From NCBI GenBank assembly GCA_944474755.1, contig OX104112.1:18812273-18876272 (forward strand): a stretch of 64,000 nucleotides of DNA. The letters are read 5' to 3'. The position numbers and the translations under genes were made by a program. Origin of the DNA: Limnoperna fortunei. Its lineage: Eukaryota > Mollusca > Bivalvia > Mytilida > Modiolidae. Shown in pieces: positions 1 to 10,639 of this stretch (position 1 is the first letter of the stretch; each line of letters opens with the position of its first letter). A model generated the notes under the pieces. That model was not told where the DNA came from, did not search any database, and saw only the letters and a program-made list of their open reading frames with translations.

Positions 1-252
1 TAAAAGGAGAATCTCGCCATGGACATATACTGTATTTTTCAGTATTTATGAAATGTCTAAATGTTTGTCTCATGATCGTGTTCCATTTTATTAATTAACT
101 ACAATGATATTCACTTAGACAACAGTTGATATGCCGATATGATATATTTTGCTGAACCAGTCCAATAAGAAATTAACTAGTCCAATATCGGTACTGGCCT
201 GATTCAACCTGTATTGACCTGGTAGATTTGGACTGTTAATTAATAAAGATAC

Positions 253-388
253 CATTACGTGATGATTTCTGTATTGGCATATAGTTATTGGTCCTTGACC
301 AGCTGTATTGTCATTCGGCTGCGCCTCAGGCCAATACAGCAAGACTTGGACCAATAACTAGACCAATAAAGAAATCATCACGTAATAA
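253..388. repeat. Inverted repeat / hairpin (MITE-like)
   Basis: Two arms of about 55 bp (253-311 and 333-388) are imperfect inverted copies, both carrying the motif TTACGTGATGATTTCT. A loop of about 21 bp separates them. Further partial copies of the same words (TGTATTGACC, TATTGGT) lie at 180-240, so the foldback may begin further left. No coding potential is seen. It is probably a small foldback element. Confidence 0.6.
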
Positions 389-1400
389 TATCATATTATA
401 ATCCCCCGGTAAGACCTCGATAGGCATAATACTAGTATCTTATTCCGACGCAGTCGGTATATTTTCGATTTGTGACCTTTGAACTAAAAGACGCTTACCT
501 ATGGTAACATACTATAATTGAATACAAACTTGCATTCTGATTGGACAAAAATAGTAAAAAATTCTGCGTTCGAACAATCTCCTATTGTATACTCTGAAAA
601 GTATCCCTATTTGCATTTCTCAATTATTATTCCAGCAGTCTGGTGTTTCAAAACAATTGGTGGTCGTAATTAAACTTAGAAAATGATTTATGCAAAAGAA
701 TGCTATTTTAGGACTGATAAACAATTTGTGTGTGTAATTTTTGCGCATTAATTTCTTCAGGGGTAGATGCTTTATTGACCATCTATATAATTATCAAATT
801 ATCACACCGGTGATTTATTACGCCATATTTTCTTGATTTGACCGACTGACACACGCACACGCACACTCTCTCTTTCTCTATCGTGAAATTATTGGCGTAC
901 AAATGATCTTAGTAAACACAAAGGTAATTAGGTCATCGATAATACTCGGGACGCCAAATGACATACATGAGACACAGTAGTTCGATAACACATTTTGTTT
1001 ACTATATACGCACAGCCCATAGAATTAGGAGTACAATTCACTGATGGTTCCGTTGCAATAATTTATTTGGATCTCAATAACCTATACAGTATATCTTACC
1101 CCCCCCCCCCCCCCCCCCCCCCACCAAAACTCACCTGGGAATAAAATATACACATTACACAGATTTCACATATAGATTAGCATTGAATTGAATGTTGAGT
1201 ACATGTTAATACAATCTATGCTAATTAAAATATTCTTAGAGGTTCCCATTTTAAAAGATAGTCAAATTAATAAAATAGTAAACTGAAATGAATATTGATG
1301 TATGTAAGTAATATTTGCATGAAATTAATTGTTTTAATGACCTGTTTTGAAATTTTAAAATGTAAACTACATATAATTTGTTTTCGAGTTAATATATACA
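389..1400. other. Non-coding AT-rich stretch with simple repeats
   Basis: No gene is supported here. A (CA)n/(CT)n tract lies at about 850-880, and a run of about 22 C residues at about 1101-1122 is a likely sequencing-length-variable site. Confidence 0.5.
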
Positions 1401-1407
1401 CTACATC

Positions 1408-1805
1408 GCAAGATTGATTGATTGATTGATTGATTTATTGGATGTCTGCTTTACGTCCAGCGAGCAGTATTCAGAACGGGAACAAGTTAACAAACAATAA
1501 ATCAACGGAAAATAGAGGTGGGATAGATCATAGGGAATACAATTTTGGTTGCCACTGGAAAAGTATGGAGTTTTGGGTAGGGGCGGAAAATTTAGCCTTT
1601 TGTAGCGGCTACAATGAGCCTACTCTTTTTCGAAATCTACAAACGGGATCTTTATCGTGCAAGGAGCACTCTCCAAACGCGTTACCCACTGCGGTCCGCG
1701 TTCAGGCTTTCCGTATTATGACCTGACAACTCCCCCCCCCCCCCCACACACACACACAACGAGAGGGTCTCCCCCATCCGCCACCCGGGGACGCGCTGGG
1801 CGAGA
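1408..1805 (-). mobile_element. SINE-2 copy, tail (AATC)n, minus strand
   Basis: This is one of at least four copies in the window of a dispersed repeat of about 370 bp; the others are at 11768-12150, 19212-19582 and 43384-43950. On the minus strand it opens with CCAGCGCGTCCCCGGGTGGCGG and ends in CAATCAATCAATCAATC, seen here on the plus strand as the ATTGATTGATTG run at 1411. The block TGGCGGAGTGGGT, seen intact in the 19.2-kb copy, resembles a pol III A box. A poly-C plus (CA)n expansion interrupts this copy at about 1732-1758. The name is mine; the tail and copy number are what support a SINE call. Confidence 0.6.
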
Positions 1806-2350
1806 AAAATAATCAGATATATATATTAGAAAGGTTTTTTTTTAATTAACCATTGTGGTCTTCAAATTCTGAAATATAGCTTTTAATGGGGGGTAATTTA
1901 AATATGTTTATTGTTAACTCTATGATTTTTAAAGCCATTAATGCCTATCTTCTTTCTTTGCGTCCGTCGTCATTCACGTGCTGACAGGAGATGGAGCTCT
2001 AATTGCAAAGTCTCTTTTTGATAATTCCTTTTTTGTTTAATAACATGTTATAAAAGTCCATGATTAATACATCAATGTAGCAACCTTCTTGTATTGCCTT
2101 ATTGTGTTTAGATACATTTCGCAGCACGTTAATTATTTAACTCCCCCACCCCCACATACCCACGCATTAATGAAAGAAAATGTTAATGCTTCTTTCTCTT
2201 TCTTTCGTTTGATAAATGTTTTCTTATTGTTCAGTTTGTTCAGTTTCCGTTCTACTTTACATACATCTCTAACAGTTAAATGCGTCGACTATCTTTTTTA
2301 AAGATAGTACTTGTTGTTATTCTTGGACATTTTCCAGCCATTGATGTGTA
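1806..2350. other. No gene seen
   Basis: AT-rich sequence. Short open frames here have no recognisable features. Confidence 0.4.
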
Positions 2351-2357
2351 AGAATAA

Positions 2358-2825
2358 GGAATGTGTTCATTGGGCATATATGCCCCAAAGAGACCCTGAG
2401 GAGTCTGAACATCACTTAGGACATACAGTTTCTCATGTACGCTTTTTATTAAAGGAAGGAAATTTTCGAACCAATCATCATATCGGTACATCGCCAAAAC
2501 AAGTAGAAGTCTGACAGGCCTAAAAATCGTTTAAGATATAAATACACTACAGTTTGTCATACTGAATCACCCTGCTAAATTTCAAATTATTCGCTAGAAC
2601 GATTTCTGAGAAAAGCTTGATTGAAATTTTTGTACAAATTTTAATATCGACCCGATGCCAAACACGAAGTCCAACATATCTAAAAATCGCTGAATACAAG
2701 TTGTCACACTGAACTATCCTGCCAAATTTTAAATTTCATTTTCGGTTTCTTAGAAAAGTTTAACGAACATGAGTAAAAATTAACGCTCCACGACATATCG
2801 TCTTGGGGGTGGGGGTGGGGCATAC
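2358..2825 (-). mobile_element. Tandem-cored element, family F3, minus strand, decayed
   Basis: Reverse-oriented relative of the element at 40318-41040. Its 5' end (2790-2825 read on minus) has GCCCC followed by a GACGATATGTCG hairpin, like the 40.3-kb copy. Its 3' end (2358-2400 on minus) has GGGGCATATATG then GAACACAT, matching GGGGCATCTGTG and GGACACAT there. Inside are two diverged units carrying the family words (GTACATGAGAA, TGTCCTAAG, a CAGTGTGACAACTTGTA-like stretch). Confidence 0.55.
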
Positions 2826-3461
2826 AGACTAAGGATCACATTTGTTTTCAGTACACAAATTTTGTTAAATCCTTAGATTAATTTATTCTCATGCTAAGTT
2901 GGTCTTAGTTTTGAATTTGGCGTCTTATTCGATATTTTTGAATTTATATGTGCTATTTATATTTCTATAGCTTATTTTGGCCTTGCATCTTTTGGAACGA
3001 GCATCTCTGATGAGTCTTTAATAGACGAAATACGCGTCAGATGCAGTTTTAATTTTTTCGCTTTGAACTTGGTTGTAGTCAACGCAAATGGGCCAGTCTG
3101 TGTCCCTAATGCGCATGTATCATGTAAATATTAGAAGTTCCACAATAATGGCGAACTTAAATTTGCATACATCTCATTTTTAATTGCAGTTTGAGTTAAC
3201 ATAAGTGTTATGGTCTCGTGTTCATTTACTCCATATCCTTTCATAAAATATTATTTCATCGAAAACGGGCCTTAACCTTAATTTTGGGGTCCGATGGACG
3301 TAACCGGACATTATATACATGCCATCGTCTCCGCTTTGGACAAATTTAGGTTTCAGTTGTCACTCTTATAGGAGTTATTGTTCTTTTAACTCGACAAAAT
3401 AGTTATTTATGTTTTTGACATACTTCCTTCATAGAAAAGTAGGTAAACCTGATTACAATTA
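2826..3461. other. Non-coding; contains a possible dispersed motif
   Basis: The stretch near 2995-3035 (GAGCATCTCTGATGAGTC, then GACGAAATACGCGTC) resembles a motif I recall as dispersed in mollusc DNA. I cannot assign it to a family. No gene is seen. Confidence 0.3.
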
Positions 3462-3711
3462 GGGACGGACCATTTAAAGGGGGGGGGGGGGGTTTGGTCT
3501 TTTGATTTAGTCAGAACAAATATTTATTTTTTAAGGCGTCGCTAGAGATTTTTTTCATTATTAGCATTATTTTATATGGAAGAAATCCTTCTTCAGAATA
3601 TCTTATTTATTACCCTCTGCTGCCAAAATATATTTTTCATCAAAAATACTTTTCAAAATATCTTTTTTAGGAAAAAACCAAAGCCCCCTTCAAGTTAAAT
3701 GGTTGGTCCTT
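3462..3711. mobile_element. MITE-like element, AGGGACGGACCATTTAA ends
   Basis: The left end reads AGGGACGGACCATTTAA followed by a G run and TTTGGT. The right end is an inverted version (ACCAAAG, C run, TTAAATGGTTGGTCCTT). The poly-G run at 3480-3492 lies in the left terminal repeat. There is no transposase and the interior is AT-rich. No clear target duplication was found. Confidence 0.5.
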
Positions 3712-3762
3712 TAGGGACAAATAGATCTGAAAACAATATCCCCTTTCATTTCGTAGAAATAC

Positions 3763-4099
3763 CTTAATGTTTCTCTGGCGTAAAATTTGGCTTAACATCA
3801 CTTCGCCGCTATGAGGAAACTCCTGGGTAGTCAGTTTTACTTCATGGTCTAATGATTCATCCTCAATTTCATCAGTCTAGCTTACTTAAATTATACATCT
3901 TTCTATACACAGTACTTTCGGAAACACAGAGCATCTTGCTACTTTCCACTATAGAGAAGTCGCTTTTAAGTAGGCTTTCAATGATGTCTTTAGGAATATC
4001 AAATTCACTGACATTATTTTTCTTGTTGGGTTGTTTGCTTCCGTATGGCAAGATAAAATCTAAACCACTTTCGATCAGAATTGCTTCCATATTTTCCAT
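3763..4099 (-). pseudogene. Decayed HTH exon of an integrase-type transposon-related gene
   Basis: The minus-strand frame opens with ATG at 4099 and reads 75 codons. It includes a helix-turn-helix-like segment (FDIPKDIIESLL, then SKMLCVSESTVYRKM). A stop follows at about 3872, but a one-base frame shift restores homology-like sequence (DEIEDESLDHEV, EFPHSGEVMLSQIL, RQRNIK), ending at AAG|GTATTT, a plausible splice donor. HTH followed by ISDEDLDHEV-like and GExML-like words is the N-terminal pattern I recall for invertebrate and fish proteins that continue into an integrase core. No core is present nearby. Probably a broken copy; the family call is from memory. Confidence 0.5.
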
Positions 4100-4203
4100 T
4101 TTTGTGACAACTACGAAAATTTCACGAAGTCAAAAATGTCCTGATTTTTTTTTCAGACAAAGTGATATGATTTTTTGTTTACACACTCATGGAAAGCATA
4201 TAA

Positions 4204-4430
4204 AGAAAAATGGACCTTATATAAAGAAGAATGAACAGCAAATTATAAGGTAAAGGTAAAAGTACCCTATATAAAGATGGGAGCTACCACATATAATGAT
4301 AGAATTACCACGTATAAAGAAGAAAGCACCACATATAAAGAAGAAAGCACACCATATAAAGAAGAATGCACCACATATAAAGAAGAATGCACCACATATA
4401 AAGAAGAAAGCACTGCATATAAAGATAACT
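4204..4430. repeat. 21-bp minisatellite
   Basis: About six or more units of AAAGAAGAAAGCACCACATAT, with variants, occupy 4310-4425, with degenerate units to the left. The 21-bp period equals seven codons, so both strands show short open repeat proteins (KKKAPHI and FFICGAF). I treat these as artefacts of the period. Confidence 0.75.
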
Positions 4431-4575
4431 GACAAGATAAGACAGCTACGGCGTTCCATAACAAACCATAGCGAGTCGATGTGTCTCAGTGAAAAAAAAA
4501 TTTAATCTTGGTCTCATTCATCATTTCAAGTACCACCTAAAACTATTAAAGATGATTTACAATACTTATGGGTAT

Positions 4576-4715
4576 TTTCATAGATTCGGGAGGGATTTTG
4601 TCCGCTTTAAATATTTTACACGGGGGGATTTTGTCCGCCTTGTAAATTTTACCGGGGGGATTTCGTCCGTCTATGTTAAATTACACGGAAGGTGTTTTGT
4701 CCGTCCCCCTATCAA
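4576..4715. repeat. Degenerate ~35-bp tandem repeat with GGATTTTGTCCG
   Basis: Three to four units carry a G run followed by GATTTTGTCCG(C/T)C and an AATTTTAC spacer. A related, more decayed array with GACATTGTCCGCCTTG sits at 17415-17530. No coding function is inferred. Confidence 0.5.
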
Positions 4716-4875
4716 GATGACAGAAAATAAGGCTTTTGTCAAACAAAATGGAAAGTATTTTGCAAGTAATGTAAACTGATTAAATTTATATCATTCAATA
4801 GATAAGACTGTAGAACTAGGAGCATTGTGCAAAACATTTATATTTCATTTATTTAACAAGATATCGGCATTTTAA

Positions 4876-5139
4876 AGGTATCCGACCCATAATTAACCAC
4901 GTGATCATATTTGGTGTCCCGGATGTCCATTGTTTGTCAATGGAGCAGAGCTCGGTTATGTTCGGCAAACATCGGAACTACTATTTGAGCAACTAACTTT
5001 TTTTCCTCAAAACTGTTAACATTGACTCTAAGTAAAACAATATATTTAATTTGTATCATTAATGAGTAATATATTGATTAAAAAAAGCTGCATGTCTTGG
5101 TCTAAAAATAAAATTAATTCAATTTTGGGTCGGATACCT
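4876..5139. mobile_element. Harbinger-like MITE, 264 bp, TSD TAA
   Basis: Perfect 13-bp terminal inverted repeats AGGTATCCGACCC (4876-4888) and GGGTCGGATACCT (5127-5139) are flanked by TAA on both sides (4873-4875 and 5140-5142). Three-bp TAA/TTA duplications are characteristic of PIF/Harbinger. No open frame is present, so it is a non-autonomous element. Confidence 0.75.
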
Positions 5140-5249
5140 TAAATCGTCCCATTGATTTTCTATTGAGTGGAAAATCCAATATGGCTTACAAAAATACATC
5201 ACACAAGTCACGTGATGTCGGTAATAGTTGCATATGAAAAATTTGTGTG

Positions 5250-5313
5250 TTCTTGTTTTGCCCACTTTTTTTATAATACAGGTAAAAAGTAAGTGGGCAG
5301 AACAGGAATTATA
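5250..5313. repeat. Short inverted repeat
   Basis: TTGTTTTGCCCACTT and AAGTGGGCAGAACA face each other across about 25 bp, making a hairpin. Possibly the remnant of a foldback element. Confidence 0.4.
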
Positions 5314-5507
5314 ATAATTAGATCTAATTAGAGAACAAAGGATTTAAAATTATAGTCTTTTTCAAATTTCCATTTTTTTGTTTTGTTTTATTAGTCAGAA
5401 ATGTATTATAAGTAAATATCAAACATATATATGTGTCATTATTTAATTTTTGTATTTATCTTGAAAAAAGCATTTATAACAAATTTACAAATAATTGATT
5501 TTAAAAG

Positions 5508-5993
5508 TTATTCCAGGTGAAGTAGATGTGAAGCTGCATCCGAGTATTGTATCACATCCATGCTGCCATCTGCAAGTCGTTGTTTAAGCTGGGTTAGTCT
5601 GCTATCGATGGTTCTGTATTTCTTTGCCTTTGGTCGTGTAGTTTGTCCGCCGTCGATCTGTGTGCGGGTAATCTCGTTTGCTGCCTGTATCTCCTTGAAA
5701 ACTCTGATGATAGTAAAGATGTTTGGGTGGGCATGCTGTACTTTCTTCTTGAGTTTATTGTGCCATCCCTCCGGAAGTTGAGTTAAAGCTGTTGCAGGGT
5801 GTCTTTGAGTTTGGTCAATAGCCTTGTGTACACGTCTTGTCTTTTACCTGAAAGTAGAGCATATACAAAAGGAAACATGTTACCTGATATCATGGCGTGT
5901 AGTGTAGATCTGCTTGAAGATGGTTGGACAAGTGTAGAAAGTTCCGTCACAGTAGATAGTATCCACGTTCGCTACGTCATAACCACACTGCAT
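5508..5993 (-). pseudogene. MULE-type (Mutator-like) transposase, internally deleted
   Basis: Three minus-strand segments in successive frames fit one transposase. The first is DVANVDTIYCDGTFYTCPTI then FKQIYT, where the DGTF segment carries the presumed first catalytic Asp. After a frame shift comes HAMISGNMFPFVYALLSGKR, then YTRLLTKLKDTLQQL. After a stop and an apparent loss of the central catalytic part comes LPEGWHNKLKKKVQHAHPNI, continuing as a clean C-terminal frame to a stop at 5508-5510. The LEGWHN, HPNI and late IDSRL words match what I know of MULE/FLYWCH-linked transposases. It cannot make an active enzyme. Element ends were not located. Confidence 0.75.
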
Positions 5994-6530
5994 TTATTAA
6001 CCACAAAAATACATTCCAAATGGTGAATATGTCAAGACTGAAGAACATGAATCAATGCAACACACAACTGCCTTCTATCTTGAAAAGTTCTGCTGCAGGC
6101 TTCATGAAACACATAATTGGGTGAAATACAATACACAATTTTACCAAAGGAAAATGATAAAAATTACTTCATAAAATTGAAATAGAAAGATGTGTCTCCT
6201 TTTTGTTGTTGTTAATTCAATAGAGCTTATTAGTTGCTGTCTGGATTCCTGAACCTAAAAAATAAAACAATATATATTTAATGTCTTGCATCTTACAATA
6301 TTTTTCGTCAGAATTAAATTCTTAATCCGATAGAAACTTTATAACCAATTGTTACACTATTTTAGGCTACTGAGTACATTAAGCATTTTGAATACGGAAC
6401 GGTCACGTGGTCCAGATTTAAGTATATCTAAAACCTTACAAATAATTGTTAAAACATTTACCGTCATTTTTGGTCCCAGATAAAAAGTTAGCCATTTTAT
6501 ATCAGTATGTCTGTACGCTAATATTTTTAA
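5994..6530. other. No gene seen
   Basis: AT-rich sequence between the transposase remnant and the next SINE. No recognisable feature. Confidence 0.4.
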
Positions 6531-6766
6531 ACGGAAGCGTTGGTGTCCGAGTGGTCAGGTTAGTTAATCATGTACTTTTGATCACGTGTCTGTTAACACT
6601 TTGGTTGCAGGTAGGGTGTGCTCGACTCCAACCTTAATTGACAAGAATTGAGGGTTGGTCGGGGTTTTCACTGGGTATTCGGATTCCTCGCAACAAAAAC
6701 GGGACACCACGATACAGCTGAAAAATTGCCGAAAATAGTGTAAATAACAATTCAAACAAACACAAA
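6531..6766 (+). mobile_element. SINE-1 copy (tRNA-headed), diverged
   Basis: The head reads GGTGTCCGAGTGGTCAGGTT (A-box-like), followed by GATCACGTG, GGTAGGGTGTGCTCGACTCC, AATTGACAAG and the 3' body ATACAGCTGAAAAATTGC with a CAAACAAACA tail. The B box is damaged. The family consensus, pieced together from about ten copies here, is an A box TGGCCGAGTGGT, a B box GGTTCGAATC, a linker with ACTCCAATCTTAATTGAC, a terminal GCTGAAAAATTGCTGAAAGT and a (CAAA)n tail. Confidence 0.75.
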
Positions 6767-9003
6767 TCAGATTACTAGAGGCATGCTTTAGAGATGGCTC
6801 TAAAAGCTCCTCCGCATCATTTTCTGTCGCTAACGAGTGTTTTTTTCTGTATGACCCTGAAGAAGAAGAAAGTTGATAAATGTTTCGGCATGTTTTTCGT
6901 AATTTGGTTAACATTAGTTGTACTTCGCTGATGTTGTCATTTGCAAAGTTGTTTAGAATTACAAGTTCATTTTCGTCAAAATAATAATAATTTTATTCAT
7001 TATTGTTGATGAAGACATTGTCCATCTTCATATGCAAGATATCTGTATACAATTGTCATTTTCATGTAACACGTAACAATCCTGTACTGTAGACTATTTT
7101 TTTTTTGCAAAATGCTGTAGCAAATGTACTCCAGTATAATCAGCTAACAGACTATAAGATTCTGCAATGGCAGCTTTCATTTTCCCCTCTAAAACTGTAG
7201 GTCGATCATAAGGCATTTCTGCCATTTTTTTTTCATCATTCGCCTAATGGAATCCCCAATAGTTATCTCTAAGAGCAGTAAGCAGTTTGATCTATACGAT
7301 CATGAGCAATTTAAAATATTTCAGTTTTTGTTCCAAATGCACACAAGACAATATCGACTTAGGCCACATTTGTCGAAATAAGATCAGATAAACTAATTTT
7401 AAGGTTCAAATGAGTATATCTAAAATATTACATCATTTTTCAAGTATTTTATGCGAAATTTGTATCGTTTTAAAAAGTACTTTATTGAAATTTAAAATAA
7501 AATGTTCATTACCATTTTTGTATTGAATGCCATGTGATTTGCGTGCAATGACTGTCCTCTTCATGCGAAGTTTTGTACTTCACAAAGATATTTTTGTCTG
7601 TTTTTCAATTCATCCATACTGAAATTAAAACAATATTCGCATACTTTCTTTAAATTTAAGTAATCTTCAGACAAAATAAATGCACATCAAATCCCAATAA
7701 TAATTTTAAATAAAAAAGGTTGCAATGCCCACCCCCTCCCACCCCCCTCCCCCGAAAATCGACAGGGAATTTTTGCAAAAACCGTTCTAATAAACGTAAT
7801 AAAGACGTTGCATATACGTTCGCTAAAGTTTGTTGTAACAAAAAAACATGTTGTATGAACGTTATATTTTACGTGATGTAACAATGTCTACACAATGTCA
7901 TACAAACGTTGCTATTAATCAGTGGAAGTGCCGCGACCTAGTTTTCTGCCTCCATCCGCTTGATGTAAAAACCAAAAAAGCAAGGTCGACAACCCAAAAT
8001 TATTATAGATGGCGTTGAAGTCGGTAATGGTCATTAGTTTGTTTACGAACACCGAGTAGAAGTTGACGTTGAATATTACTTTAAAAATAAATACAAGTGT
8101 GTTTAATTTTATGGTTTTGTGTTGAAACAAATATTTTTCAACATAACAAAATAGTTCTTATCTCTCGATGATTGTTTGTTCTATTCTACAAAGCCGGTAT
8201 CCGTGCGACTTGTTTTTTTGTTATTGACGAAAATAAATATGGCGGGTAAATCTCGAGCCGATTTATAACTGACACAAATGCATCCTATAGCCTAACTGTT
8301 AATAAAAGTGACTAAAATAAAAAGAAAAGGGGCCAAACTTTCACTTATTATCATATTTTTCCCGTCACCCTTTAGGGATTTTACAAACGAGACGATGGCA
8401 GGAAGTACTTCCTTTTCGACCATTTTCATGTCATAGACGTCTCGGTGAAGGATAAATTCATTTCTGTTTTGTTAACACGCAACCTTGATCAACACAGCTG
8501 TGGTACACAATATTTTAATATATACCTGATACAGGAAAAACATGTTCTCCCGTTTATTCATAGATAATGTAGCAGACCAGCTAAAGATTCTAGCCATTTA
8601 GCATAACAGCAACAGATATACTCATACTCATAGATATGCCTCTAGTTGATATTGATTTATTTTATTTCGCTTTACTTTTTGAGTTTTGTTGTTGATGCAG
8701 TTCTTGTATATTATTCATATAATACAATAAATTTTAATATTTTAATTATTAATTTCTAGCTACTCAGCAGATCAACCAAATTTAGTACCACCTTTGTATT
8801 GAATTAATTTAATGTGGTTTTTTTAGATTTCTTTATTTTGCTGTTGTGGTGGTATATGTATGTACTGATATTCAATTGTTCAATGTCAATTTTTAATTTC
8901 CAAATCAGCCATCAAAATTGTGACATCAATTTGCATACATGTAATTGTGTCTGGCCTGGAGTAGAATTTTTAATTTCAGCTATATCTCAAAAATCAAATC
9001 AAG
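6767..9003. other. Gene-free AT-rich stretch
   Basis: No supported gene or large repeat. A C-rich tract at about 7728-7753 (CACCCCCTCCCACCCCCCTC) could fold as an i-motif, or a G-quadruplex on the other strand. A T run and scattered AATAAA hexamers have no gene context. Confidence 0.4.
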
Positions 9004-9006
9004 TTG

Positions 9007-9225
9007 TTGAAAATTAAGGTCCACCCTAACAGAGACCATGGGCCATGTTCTCCTTGTGACCAGAATGACCTGTCAAGATGCTATGCCCATCTGGTGAATA
9101 AAAAGGTTCAATATCTAGATTTATATAACTTTATTTCAAGTAAATTTAATACAGATGAAAATTCGTATATATGTAGAAGGAGCGAGCTCAAATTTAAAGA
9201 CTTAATATTCCAAGAAAAAATTTAA
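9007..9225 (+). CDS. Short orphan frame with Cys/His spacing
   Basis: An open frame reads HPNRDHGPCSPCDQNDLSRC then YAHLVNKKVQYLDLYNF, then a Cys-Arg-Arg segment and a stop. Ordered H, C-x2-C, C and H residues suggest a real protein origin, perhaps one exon or a transposon-derived piece. No ATG opens it (it begins after a stop with TTG) and I do not recognise the family. It is probably a fragment rather than a gene. Confidence 0.25.
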   Translation: MKIKVHPNRDHGPCSPCDQNDLSRCYAHLVNKKVQYLDLYNFISSKFNTDENSYICRRSELKFKDLIFQEKI

Positions 9226-9970
9226 AAAAACACTGTGCATCTGTTGAATCAGAATACTGTGACTTAAAAAAATAGGAGTTATGAAATCCTGAAGCTAACC
9301 ACAGTAAAAAAATTGACCCCTTTCTGTTTGAGAGAACCTTTGACATTAATATAGATAATTGCAACTCATTTGTAGCATCTATTTATCATATTCACTAATG
9401 ACTATAATGCTTTAAGCAACAGTAAAAAAACAATTTTACATGTGTTATATGGGAAAAATCATCCAGACAGCAACAGTTTACATGTATTAATAGTGAAAAT
9501 AAAAGATATATTTGCAAAAAATTTTGGAACTTGGCCTAGATTATGAAGTCAATATTGATTCAGATGTAAAGATATTTTTTGTTGTATAAGATGCTACATG
9601 TACATGTACATAGGTTTCAATTCTTTTTGTAGATCTACATCAGGAGAGGAAGCTTAATATCAGACTCCTTAGTTTCTTAAAAAAATGTTTAGAAAGAAAT
9701 ACTCAAGATTTTACTAATATTTTTAATTGATATTATAGATTTATTTACCTTACAGCAGGTTACAGAATTTGTAGTAGAACCTCTTTACAAGATAGACCTT
9801 TTTTAGTGTCAGTTATTTTTGAAAAATATTCCACTTTATTAAAGTTCAACATAAATTTTCAGAAATTTTGTCTACTGACAACAAAACAACCCTACCCATG
9901 ATAAAAGGTTGGTGATCAGAATGATAAAAATGAAATTAGGTAAAGGAATTGTACTAAGTCAGTGTTTCTG
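9226..9970. other. No gene seen
   Basis: AT-rich sequence with many A runs and in-frame stops. Possibly decayed remains of whatever element supplied the short frame upstream. Confidence 0.35.
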
Positions 9971-10635
9971 TGTCCATGAAACCCTGACAAACTTAGCTAG
10001 GAAATTCCAGGGTGAGAAGGTTTTCATATGACGTCACACCTTCAAAATATCAACCAATGAAATTGCTTAAAAGAAGCAAGTGTTTGGAGTAGAATATACA
10101 ACATGATGGCAAATGGATCGAACAAATAAACAAAACTGATAAATGTCACAATCATAACAAGCTATTAACACTTTTGTACAAAATATACAGTCTTTCACGT
10201 GGTATATGATTAGTTTGTTTGATGTTTAAGGCCACTTTTAGCAATTTTTCAGCTATTTCATTCCAGTTTTTATTGGGAGAGGAAGCCGGATTACACTGAG
10301 AAACCCCCAAACTGCGGCATGAATACTGGCAATCCTTGTCAAAGAAGATTGGAGTCGAGTACACCCTGCCCGCAGTAAGACTAACCCCCAATCTGTTGAC
10401 AGACCACGTGATCAATAGTAGACTAACTACCTTAACCACTCGGCCACCAAGGCCCCCACGTGGTATATGAAACATGTCTATTTGTTTATTTACAATCAAT
10501 TTTGGGATATTCCCTAAGTTGTGTATGAAAGCGAGTTTTCGATTGGTTTCATGCAGGTGTGATGTAGCTAATCAAAATAGTGACTTCTTGCCCACGAATT
10601 TCCTAGCTAAGTTTGTCAGGGTTTCGTGGACGCAT
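9971..10635. mobile_element. TIR element with a nested SINE
   Basis: The left arm GAAACCCTGACAAACTTAGC (extending through TAGGAAATT, 9976-10007) and the right arm (10599-10630) are inverted copies of about 32 bp with one mismatch. Weaker symmetry continues inward (ACGTCACACCT against ACATCACACCT on the opposite strand). The interior has no transposase and carries the SINE at 10210-10456. The class is uncertain because no clear target duplication is seen. Confidence 0.65.
10210..10456 (-). mobile_element. SINE-1 copy with 14-bp target duplication
   Basis: A full-length minus-strand copy: the tail side begins GTTTGTTTGATG, with GCAATTTTTCAGCTATTTCA, and the head ends in ACCACTCGGCCACCAAGGCC. 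It is flanked by direct repeats CACGTGGTATATGA at 10196-10209 and 10457-10470, the expected LINE-type target-site duplication. It interrupts the TIR element. Confidence 0.85.
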
Positions 10636-10639
10636 ACTA

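Noticed and set aside
1101..1122. Poly-C and poly-G runs as functional elements
   Set aside because: Homopolymer runs recur in many unrelated places (1732, 3480, 39759, 41969, 43450) and fit slippage or sequencing variability.
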